64,000 nt of DNA from Mycolicibacterium lacusdiani (GTDB taxonomy: Bacteria > Actinomycetota > Actinomycetes > Mycobacteriales > Mycobacteriaceae). The position numbers and the translations under genes are program-made. The first letter of the stretch is position 1. Each line of letters starts with the position of its first letter. This document shows, in pieces, positions 51,800 to 58,598 of this stretch. Location of the stretch: assembly GCF_021916785.1 (NCBI RefSeq), contig NZ_JAKCFC010000004.1, forward strand, positions 532,068 through 596,067, read 5' to 3'. The notes under the pieces are model-generated. The model was not told where the DNA came from and ran no database searches. It was given only the letters and a program-made list of their open reading frames with translations.

Positions 51800-52948
51800 A
51801 TGCGCGCAATGGTCTACCGGGGCCCGTACAAGATTCGTGTCGAAGAGAAGGACATGCCTCCGATCGAGCATCCAGGAGATGCGATCGTGCGCGTGACGAT
51901 GGCGGCGATCTGCGGATCGGACCTGCACCTCTACCACGGGATGATGCCCGACACCCGGGTCGGCATGACGTTCGGCCACGAGTTCATCGGCGTCGTCGAG
52001 GAAGTCGGGTCGTCGGTGGAGAACCTGAAACCCGGTGACCGGGTCATGGTGCCCTTCAACGTCTACTGCGGATCCTGCTACTTCTGCGCGCGGGGGCTGT
52101 ACTCCAACTGCCACAACGTGAATCCCAACGCCACCGCCGTCGGCGGGATCTACGGCTACTCGCACACCTGTGGCGGTTACGACGGCGGACAGGCCGAGTT
52201 CGTCCGGGTGCCGTTCGCCGACGTGGGCCCCGCGATCATCCCGGAGTGGATGGACGACGAGGACGCCCTGCTGTGCACCGACGCACTCGCCACCGGCTAC
52301 TTCGGCGCGCAACTCGCCGACATCGTCGAGGGTGACACCGTCGCGGTGTTCGGCGCCGGTCCCGTGGGCCTGTACGCCGCCAAGTCGGCCTGGCTCATGG
52401 GCGCAGGCCGGGTCATCGTGATCGACTATCTGGAGAACCGGTTGGAGAAGGCGCGGACGTTCGCCCACGCCGAGACCCGCAACTTCGCCGAGTACGACGA
52501 CATCGTCGTCGAAATGAAGAAGGCGACAGGGCATCTCGGTGCTGACTCGGTCATCGACTGCGTGGGCGCCGAGGCCGACGGCAACTTCCTCCAGCACGTC
52601 ACCGCGGCGAAGTTCAAGCTGCAGGGCGGTTCACCGATCGCCCTGAACTGGGCCATCGACTCGGTGCGCAAGGGCGGCACGGTCTCGGTGATGGGCGCCT
52701 ACGGACCGATGTTCAGCGCGGTCAAGTTCGGTGACGCGATGAACAAGGGGCTGACCCTGCGGATGAACCAGTGCCCCGTGAAACGGCAGTGGCCGCGGCT
52801 GTTCTCCCACATCCAGAACGGCTACCTCAAGCCCAATGACATCGTGACGCACCGAATCCCGTTGGAGCACGTCGCCGAGGGGTACCACATCTTCTCGGCC
52901 AAGCTCGACGACTGCATCAAGCCGATCATCCTCCCCAACGCCAGCTGA
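51800..52948 (+). CDS. Zinc-dependent alcohol dehydrogenase (formaldehyde-dehydrogenase-like)
   Basis: This 382-residue enzyme has the catalytic zinc site CGSDLHLYHG and GHEFIGVVEEVG, and the structural zinc site CGSCYFCARGLYSNC. The NAD-binding motif VAVFGAGPVGLYAAKSA is at about residue 185. The extended middle (TAVGGIYGYSHTCGGYDGGQAEFVRVP) is typical of the formaldehyde or long-chain aldehyde-disproportionating subgroup. GAGGAG lies 7 bases before the ATG, and a SigF-type promoter is upstream. It is followed 12 bases later by a small gene. Confidence 0.88.
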   Translation: MRAMVYRGPYKIRVEEKDMPPIEHPGDAIVRVTMAAICGSDLHLYHGMMPDTRVGMTFGHEFIGVVEEVGSSVENLKPGDRVMVPFNVYCGSCYFCARGLYSNCHNVNPNATAVGGIYGYSHTCGGYDGGQAEFVRVPFADVGPAIIPEWMDDEDALLCTDALATGYFGAQLADIVEGDTVAVFGAGPVGLYAAKSAWLMGAGRVIVIDYLENRLEKARTFAHAETRNFAEYDDIVVEMKKATGHLGADSVIDCVGAEADGNFLQHVTAAKFKLQGGSPIALNWAIDSVRKGGTVSVMGAYGPMFSAVKFGDAMNKGLTLRMNQCPVKRQWPRLFSHIQNGYLKPNDIVTHRIPLEHVAEGYHIFSAKLDDCIKPIILPNAS

Positions 52949-52960
52949 CAGGAGCGCGTC

Positions 52961-53446
52961 ATGGTGTACACGAAAGACCATCCCCCTATCCCGGACAGCG
53001 ACGAGTTGCGGGCCCGCATCCCCGGGTGGGGCGCCGACCTCGACCCGAAGGACCGTCCGGCGTTCCCGAAATTCGACACCTCGCCGACGGGTGCGCACTG
53101 GGACTTCCCCGAGCGGCAGGTGGAGAAGTGGCCACGGGAGCGCTCCATCGAGCACGCGTTCCTGACGCCGGTGTTCGGCACGTCGAGCCCGCCGCGCGGG
53201 CTGTCCGGCGTGATCCGCAAGTACGCCTACCGCCGCTTCAGCGAGGGCCGCGCCGCGCATTGGCTACTGCTGATCGGCGCCGATCGGGTTGACGCCATCG
53301 AGAGCCACCTGGCGTCGTTCGCCACGCTGCGGCCGGACAACCCGATCACCGAGACCGGGATCAAGAGCGAACTCACCCACAGGCCGTGGGTGCTCGCAGG
53401 CGCGCTGCTGGTGAAGGCGGGGCGCCGGGCGACCCGGCGGCGGTGA
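52961..53446 (+). CDS. Unknown protein linked to the alcohol dehydrogenase gene
   Basis: This 161-residue soluble protein (PERQVEKWPRERSIEHAFLTPVFGTSSPPRGLSGVIRKYAYRRFSEGRAAHWLLLIGADRVDAIESHLASF in the middle) is not recognised. It has an acidic, Pro-rich N-terminal half and a helical C-terminal half ending in Arg. AGGAG lies 6 bases before its ATG. It lies 12 bases after the alcohol dehydrogenase and is likely co-transcribed with it. Confidence 0.7.
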   Translation: MVYTKDHPPIPDSDELRARIPGWGADLDPKDRPAFPKFDTSPTGAHWDFPERQVEKWPRERSIEHAFLTPVFGTSSPPRGLSGVIRKYAYRRFSEGRAAHWLLLIGADRVDAIESHLASFATLRPDNPITETGIKSELTHRPWVLAGALLVKAGRRATRRR

Positions 53447-53463
53447 GCCGGCGACCGTCGCGG

Positions 53464-53489
53464 GTTTCGTCCGGCAAACGCCTGGGTAT
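53464..53489 (+). promoter_or_regulatory. SigF-type promoter before the zinc-ribbon gene
   Basis: GTTT at 53464-53467 and GGGTAT at 53484-53489 are 16 bases apart, a full match to the SigF consensus. It would drive the 34-residue zinc-ribbon gene and the esterase gene. Confidence 0.72.
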
Positions 53490-53542
53490 CTCTGCACGAC
53501 GCTGCAGAAGGTCGGCGGATTGGCTCTTCGAGAGGTAACCCG

Positions 53543-53647
53543 ATGATCGACTTCATCTGCCCGACCTGTGGCACGTTCGCATTCGACGGTCCGACCTGCA
53601 ATTCCTGTGACGGTCGCACCGACGACGCCCTGCCCATCGCGAGCTGA
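53543..53647 (+). CDS. 34-residue zinc-ribbon protein
   Basis: This tiny gene has GAGAGG 7 bases before its ATG and encodes a protein with two CxxC knuckles (CPTC and CNSC) 11 residues apart in an otherwise acidic chain. Such an arrangement binds zinc. No family is recognised. It is followed after 2 bases by an esterase gene, so the two are translated together. It could act as a metallo-chaperone or regulator, but this is only inference. Confidence 0.62.
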   Translation: MIDFICPTCGTFAFDGPTCNSCDGRTDDALPIAS

Positions 53648-53649
53648 TC

Positions 53650-54801
53650 ATGGTGCTCGACGCCGCACGCCGGCTGATCGAACTGCGTCCGACGGACCTG
53701 GTTCTTGCGTCCACGCGGATGTATTCGTCGCTTCCAGTGGTGGGCAAACACCTGGAGCCCTTCGCAGGTCTCACGGCGATGGCGATGTATGGCGGGCACT
53801 ATGCGCCCGCCGCCATCCGGGCGGCGTACGGCAGGCATAGCGGTGTCAGCGCGGTGGTCGCAGGGGCTGCCGAAACCATGACGCCCGACGCTGCCGCGGA
53901 ACTCGCGGTCAAGGCCGGTGGCAATCGCATGCCGCCCTTCGTGCGGGCCCGTGCGCAGCGCAAGCGCTGCCTCTACCGCAGCTCGATCCAGTACGGCGAC
54001 CACCCGTCGCAACTCCTCGACGTCTGGCGCAAGCCAAACCTGCCGCCCAACGCGCCCGTGCTGCTGTTCGTCCCCGGCGGCGCCTGGGTGCAGGGCACGC
54101 GCGTTCTGCAGGGGCACACGCTGCTGTCGCACCTGGTGAAGCAGGGCTGGGTGTGTCTGACCATGGACTACCGCGTCTCGCCGGTGAACCGCTGGCCGCG
54201 CCACATCGGCGACGTAAACGCCGCGATCGCATGGGCCAGGGCACACGCGCACGAATACGGCGGTGACTCGGACTTCGTCGCCATCGCCGGTTGCTCGGCC
54301 GGTGGCCACCTCGCTGCACTCGCGGGCCTCACGCCCGGTGACCCGGCGTTCCGCGGCGAACTGTCCGCCGATGCCGACACGACGGTCGACGCGGTCGTCG
54401 GAATCTACGGTCGCTACGACTGGGAGGACCGCTCCACCTCGACGCGCAGGAGCTTCCAGAGCTTCCTCGAACGCGTCGTCGTCGGACGGCGGCAGTCCCG
54501 CCATCCCGAGATCTTCCGGGCCGCTTCGCCGATGGCACGCATCCACGCGGACGCGCCACCGTTCTTCCTCATCCACGGCGAGCACGACGCGATCATCCCG
54601 GTCGACGAGGCACGCCAGTTCCACGCCGCGCTGCAAGCGGTTTCACGCAACCCGGTCGCCTACTCCGAGGTGCCCCGCGCCGGACACGCGTTCGATCTCG
54701 TCGACTCGTCGCACGCGCGGCGCTGTGCCGTCGAGGTCGGGCTCTTCCTCAACGGAGTCCGGGACGCCCACGTGGGGCGCCGGACCGCCGCTGCCGTCTA
54801 G
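53650..54801 (+). CDS. Alpha/beta-hydrolase (esterase/lipase)
   Basis: This 383-residue hydrolase has a 100-residue N-terminal helical extension, then FVPGGAWVQG (a PGG variant of the HGG oxyanion hole), nucleophile Ser216 in AGCSAGGH, Asp in HGEHDAIIPV and His in AGHAFDLV. This layout fits the bacterial hormone-sensitive lipase-like group. The ATG at 53650 follows the zinc-ribbon stop by 2 bases. The gene ends 12 bases before the stop of the convergent Rieske gene. Confidence 0.83.
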   Translation: MVLDAARRLIELRPTDLVLASTRMYSSLPVVGKHLEPFAGLTAMAMYGGHYAPAAIRAAYGRHSGVSAVVAGAAETMTPDAAAELAVKAGGNRMPPFVRARAQRKRCLYRSSIQYGDHPSQLLDVWRKPNLPPNAPVLLFVPGGAWVQGTRVLQGHTLLSHLVKQGWVCLTMDYRVSPVNRWPRHIGDVNAAIAWARAHAHEYGGDSDFVAIAGCSAGGHLAALAGLTPGDPAFRGELSADADTTVDAVVGIYGRYDWEDRSTSTRRSFQSFLERVVVGRRQSRHPEIFRAASPMARIHADAPPFFLIHGEHDAIIPVDEARQFHAALQAVSRNPVAYSEVPRAGHAFDLVDSSHARRCAVEVGLFLNGVRDAHVGRRTAAAV

Positions 54802-54813
54802 CGGATTCGCCGT

Positions 54814-55266
54814 CTAGACGAGCCAGATGGCGCCGTTGCGCACCTCGACGTCGAAGGTGCGCAGCTTCGCCACGTTGCCGAAGAGCTTGATCATCGAGGA
54901 GTAGGGCTTGAACCCGAAGATGCGCCCCTTGGGCCCGTTCTTCATCGCTCCGCTCGTCACGTCGTAATCGGCTCGGTGCCAGGGGCATTGGAGGCAACCG
55001 TCGTCGGTCACGCGGCCGCGGCCGAGCTTTGCGAACTGGTGGCGGCACAGGTTGCTCGTCGCGAACGGCGTGCCGTCGGGCGTCATCCCGACCGCGAGCA
55101 CGCCGTGGTCTTGGGTGTCCACCTCGATCACCCGCCGTTCGTCGAGTCGGTCGACGTCCACCAGGCGGCGACCCTGGGCGGTGACGGGATGGTCGTGGGT
55201 GACCGGCGGGATCAGGCTGTGGGTGTCGACACCGCGTTCGTGCGGCTCGTTGCGAAGATTGGGCAT
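54814..55266 (-). CDS. Rieske 2Fe-2S ferredoxin-type protein
   Basis: This 150-residue protein has the Rieske ligands CRHQFAKLG and CPWHRADYD with 15-18 residues between, in a typical ferredoxin-sized domain. It would pass electrons to an oxygenase or act alone. A SigF-type promoter lies upstream and puts the transcript start at or near the ATG (55266). An inverted repeat overlaps that promoter. The partner oxygenase is not in the window; the FMO-like gene downstream is on the other strand. Confidence 0.82.
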   Translation of the reverse strand: MPNLRNEPHERGVDTHSLIPPVTHDHPVTAQGRRLVDVDRLDERRVIEVDTQDHGVLAVGMTPDGTPFATSNLCRHQFAKLGRGRVTDDGCLQCPWHRADYDVTSGAMKNGPKGRIFGFKPYSSMIKLFGNVAKLRTFDVEVRNGAIWLV

Positions 55267-55275
55267 GGCTCGGAA

Positions 55276-55301
55276 CTACCCCTGGCCATCGCGCCAAAAC
55301 C
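55276..55301 (-). promoter_or_regulatory. SigF-type promoter before the Rieske gene
   Basis: On the minus strand GGTTT (55301-55297) and GGGTAG (55281-55276) are 15 bases apart. The ATG at 55266 is 9 bases further, as at 6298. Confidence 0.68.
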
Positions 55302-55311
55302 AGGCCAGGGG
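55279..55311. promoter_or_regulatory. Inverted repeat overlapping the Rieske promoter
   Basis: CCCCTGGCC and GGCCAGGGG flank 15 bases. The left arm overlaps the -10 box and the right arm reaches just past the -35 box, so a bound protein could block the promoter. Confidence 0.45.
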
Positions 55312-55370
55312 TTTGAAGCGTCGCGGGCAGGCAACTCGTCGCTCGAGGTCTTCTAGTGGGAAGTGTGAAC

Positions 55371-56448
55371 ATGCGCATCGTCATCACCGGGGCATCCGGC
55401 AACGTCGGGACGGCGTTGCTGCGCCGACTCATCGAGTCGGGGAACCGATCACGAACTCGTCGGCGTGGTGCGGCGCCCGCCCGAGCAGACCGGCGTATAC
55501 GCGAAGGTCCGCTGGCACGAGCTGGATCTCGCGGAGCCAAGTGCGACAGCGCAATTGCGGACGATCTTCGACGGCGCGGACGCTGTCGTCCACCTCGCAT
55601 GGGGCTTCCAGCCCACTCGCAACGTCGACTACCTGTCCCGCGTCGGCGTTGGCGGAACCTCCGCGGTGCTGGAGGCCGCACATGCCGCGTCCGTCGGCCA
55701 CCTGCTGCACATGTCGTCGGTCGGCGCGTACGCGAAGGGTCGCTACGGTCAGCGGGTGGACGAGTCGTGGCCCACGACGGGCATCTCCACGTCGCCCTAC
55801 AGCAGGCACAAGTCGGCCGCCGAGTCGATCCTCGACGACTATGAGCGCAAGCACCTCGACGCCGGTGTGCCGATCACCAGGATGCGGCCCGGGTTCATCG
55901 TGCAGCGCGCCGCGGCGAGCGGACTGATGCGGTACGCGTTGCCCGGCTACGTGCCGATGATGGCGGTGCCCCTGCTGCCGCTGCTGCCACTCGACCGGCG
56001 GCTGTGCATCCCACTGATCCACGCCGACGACGTCGCGGACGCCTTCGTCAGCGCCATCGAGCGTCGTGCGGCCGGCCCGTTCAACCTGGCGGGGGAGCCG
56101 CCCCTGACGCGTGAGCACGTCGCCGAGGTGCTGGGCGCCAAGTCACTGCACGTGCCGTCCGGGGTGCTGGGGGCGCTGGTCGACGTCAGCTGGCGCGCCC
56201 GTCTGCAGCCCATCGACCGCGGCTGGCTCGACCTGGCCTTCAGCGTGCCGTTGCTCGACACCACCCGTGCCCGAGACGAATTGGGCTGGGAGCCGAAGTG
56301 GTCGTCGGTCGAGGCGCTCAACGACGTCATTCACGGCGTCGCGCAGCAGGCGCACACCGACAGCCCGCCGCTGCGCCGTCGATCGCTGCTCGAACAGCTG
56401 CAGCGCGACCTCACCAAGGGTCTGCTGACCACCAGGCACCTGCCGTAG
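55371..56448 (+). pseudogene. Frameshifted NAD-dependent epimerase/dehydratase
   Basis: The frame opens with MRIVITGASGNVGTALLRRLIESG (Rossmann motif), then the frame changes at 55446. The correct continuation, DHELVGVVRRPPEQTGVYAKVRWHELDLAE, is found if one C is removed from AACC at 55443-55446. From there the second frame runs to 56448 with the rest of an epimerase, including SSVGAYAKG and the catalytic YSRHK. A single inserted base thus separates the NAD-binding motif from the catalytic part. It may be a real mutation or a sequence error. Confidence 0.8.
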
Positions 56449-57593
56449 TGTCCCGACGAGGTCACGCACCGGTCGTCGTCATCGGCGCCGGCCCGTGCGG
56501 GCTCGCGATCGCTCGCCAACTGCTGCACGAGCAGGACGTCGAGGCCTCGATCCTGGACCGGGCCTCTGCGCCGGCGTCGACGTGGCGGGCCCGCTACGAC
56601 GGGTTCCGGTTGAACACCTGCGGGTTCTGGTCGCATCTTCCCGGGCAACGCATCCCGCTGTCCCGCGGCCGCTGGCCGACGCGCGACGACATGGTCGCCT
56701 ACTTCGACGACTACGCCCGCCGGCAGGGACTGCAACCCGAGTTCGGCGTCACGGTGAGCCGGGTGGATCGCAGCGACGGTCTCTGGGAGCTGACCACCGG
56801 TGGCGAAACCCGCACTGCCGCAGCGGTTATCGTCGCCACTGGCAACTATCACACACCCGACCTGCCCGCCTGGCCGGGCATGGAGGGCTTCACCGGTGAC
56901 GTCATTCACTCCGCCGATTACCGGAATGCGAAACGCTTTTCGGGCCTCGACGTCCTCGTGGTCGGATCGGGCAACTCGGCCGCCGACATCGCGCTGCAGC
57001 TCTGCGACGGCGTCGCAGCAAGCGTCACGATGGCCGTGCGGGCGACGCCGCACTTCGTCCCCCGGGCCGCGGCAGGGATCCCGGTCGATGCGTTCAGCCC
57101 CGCGTTCAGTCGGCTGCCGGTTCCGGTGCTCGACCGTGCGGCGGCCGTGATGCAGCGGGCGTGGTTCGGCGATCTGAGTGACCGCGGTCTGCCGACACCC
57201 ACGGACGGCATCTACACCGCGCTGCTCTCCGACGGCCGGATCCCGACCATCGGCGATCAGCTGGTGCCGCGGATCAAGGACGGTCGTGTCCGGGTCGTCG
57301 GGGCCGTGGAGTCGTTCGACGCGAACCGGGTGCTGTTGGCCGAGGGCACGTCGGTCGCGCCGGACGTGGTGATCGCGGCCACCGGCTACCGTCGCGGGCT
57401 CGAGCCGATGGTCGGCCACCTCGGCGTGCTCGACGCCGATGGCGGGCCGGTGTCCAACGGATTACCAAGCGCCGCACCGGGACTGTGGTTCGCCGGTTAC
57501 GACGAGCCGCTGATCGGACCGCTGAAGTCCTTTCGGCTGGAAGCGTCGCCACTGGCGGCCGACGTGGCCCGGTACGTCGCCGCGGCGGTGTGA
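56448..57593 (+). CDS. FAD-containing monooxygenase-like protein
   Basis: This 381-residue flavoprotein has two dinucleotide-binding motifs, VVVIGAGPCGLAIARQLL near the start and VLVVGSGNSAADIALQL near residue 170, and ATGNYHTPDLPAWPG between them. This is the layout of flavin-containing and Baeyer-Villiger-type monooxygenases, though the full BVMO fingerprint is not clear. The GTG at 56448 overlaps the epimerase stop by one base. The substrate is unknown. Confidence 0.78.
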   Translation: MSRRGHAPVVVIGAGPCGLAIARQLLHEQDVEASILDRASAPASTWRARYDGFRLNTCGFWSHLPGQRIPLSRGRWPTRDDMVAYFDDYARRQGLQPEFGVTVSRVDRSDGLWELTTGGETRTAAAVIVATGNYHTPDLPAWPGMEGFTGDVIHSADYRNAKRFSGLDVLVVGSGNSAADIALQLCDGVAASVTMAVRATPHFVPRAAAGIPVDAFSPAFSRLPVPVLDRAAAVMQRAWFGDLSDRGLPTPTDGIYTALLSDGRIPTIGDQLVPRIKDGRVRVVGAVESFDANRVLLAEGTSVAPDVVIAATGYRRGLEPMVGHLGVLDADGGPVSNGLPSAAPGLWFAGYDEPLIGPLKSFRLEASPLAADVARYVAAAV

Positions 57594-57603
57594 CCGTTCA
57601 GAC

Positions 57604-57623
57604 ATGGTTAGGGCCCTAACCAT
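57604..57623. promoter_or_regulatory. OhrR/MarR operator, perfect 20-bp palindrome
   Basis: ATGGTTAGGG and CCCTAACCAT are exact complements with no central gap. It lies 18 bases before the GTG of the OhrR-like gene, just before its -10 box TACGAT, so the regulator can repress itself. Confidence 0.75.
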
Positions 57624-57628
57624 TAGCG

Positions 57629-57634
57629 TACGAT
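57629..57634 (+). promoter_or_regulatory. -10 box of the OhrR-like gene
   Basis: TACGAT fits TANNNT and lies 7 bases before the GTG, giving a leaderless-type start directly next to the operator. Confidence 0.45.
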
Positions 57635-57641
57635 CGAAGGC

Positions 57642-58133
57642 GTGTCCACCACTACGACGGTCGAAGCCGACGCTCTCGCGCTCGAGCAGCAGGTGTGCTT
57701 CGCGCTCGCGGTCACCAACCGCGCAGTGCTGTCGATTTACCGCCCACTGCTCGAACCGCTCGGGCTGACCCACCCGCAGTATCTGGTGATGCTCGCGCTG
57801 TGGGACCACCGCAAGGCATCGTCGGACGGCGCTGATCCGATGTCGGTCAAGCAGATCGCGACGGCGTTGCAGCTGGATTCGGCCACGCTGTCACCGATGC
57901 TCAAGCGCCTCGAAGCGCTGGGTTTCATCACCCGGACCCGTAGCGCGTCCGACGAGCGGACCACGCGCGTGGAGCTGACCGAAGCCGGCGTGGAGTTGCG
58001 CGAGCGGGCCCTGGAGATTCCGCCCGCCGTGGTGGAGCGACTCGGCGTCGATCTGTCCGAACTGCACGAGCTGCGCCGTGCGCTCACCCGCGTCAACTCA
58101 GCCGCGCTCGCGGCGGGTGCGCTGAACCGCTGA
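57642..58133 (+). CDS. OhrR-like MarR family peroxide-sensing regulator
   Basis: This 163-residue winged-helix protein has Cys19 in LEQQVCFALAV, the position of the reactive Cys in OhrR proteins, and a MarR DNA-binding helix SVKQIATALQLDSATLSPMLKRLEALGFITR. OhrR senses organic peroxides by oxidation of this Cys and usually represses an ohr peroxidase gene. No ohr gene is in the window. The perfect 20-bp palindrome upstream is its likely operator. Downstream is a small membrane protein gene that may be co-transcribed. Confidence 0.85.
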   Translation: MSTTTTVEADALALEQQVCFALAVTNRAVLSIYRPLLEPLGLTHPQYLVMLALWDHRKASSDGADPMSVKQIATALQLDSATLSPMLKRLEALGFITRTRSASDERTTRVELTEAGVELRERALEIPPAVVERLGVDLSELHELRRALTRVNSAALAAGALNR

Positions 58134-58159
58134 CCACCACCCGACCCTCAGGAGTGAAC

Positions 58160-58591
58160 ATGACCGCCGACAAGGCGTCCGCCGACAAGCCCAACCTCTG
58201 GCAGTACCTGACGTACTGCTACGGCCGTCGACTGCCGACCTCGATGAACCGTTGGGTCGCCGAGGATCTCGCAGGCGACGGTGCCGTACGCAGGCACGTC
58301 ATCCGCATGGCGATACCGCCGCTGCTGGTACTCGGTCCGCTGTGGCTGATTCCCGCCTCGTTCTACGTGCACCTGGAGATGACGGCACCGATCTACATCT
58401 GGGCCGTGATCATGGCCGTCGCGCTGAACAAGGTGTGGCGGCGCCACCGCCTCGCGACGCACGGCATGGACCCCAACCTGGTCGACGTGATCAAGCGCAA
58501 GCGCGATGCCCACATCCACGAGGACTACGCCCGCCGCTTCGGACCCCGTCCCGAAGAGGCCAAGTGGCAGCAGAACAGCAGCCCGTTCTAG
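58160..58591 (+). CDS. Small membrane protein (DUF5313-like)
   Basis: This 143-residue protein has about two hydrophobic segments (IPPLLVLGPLWLIPASFYVHL and YIWAVIMAVALNKVW) and the flanking stretch WQYLTYCYGRRLPTSMNRWV. The layout resembles a mycobacterial DUF5313 family, which has no known function. The ATG at 58160 has AGGAG 5 bases upstream. It lies 26 bases after the OhrR-like gene and may respond to peroxide stress. Confidence 0.65.
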   Translation: MTADKASADKPNLWQYLTYCYGRRLPTSMNRWVAEDLAGDGAVRRHVIRMAIPPLLVLGPLWLIPASFYVHLEMTAPIYIWAVIMAVALNKVWRRHRLATHGMDPNLVDVIKRKRDAHIHEDYARRFGPRPEEAKWQQNSSPF

Positions 58592-58598
58592 ATCCTGG

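Noticed and set aside
55465..56448. A separate epimerase gene starting at the GTG at 55465
   Set aside because: It would lack the NAD-binding motif, which is present just upstream in another frame. A single-base shift explains the two frames better.
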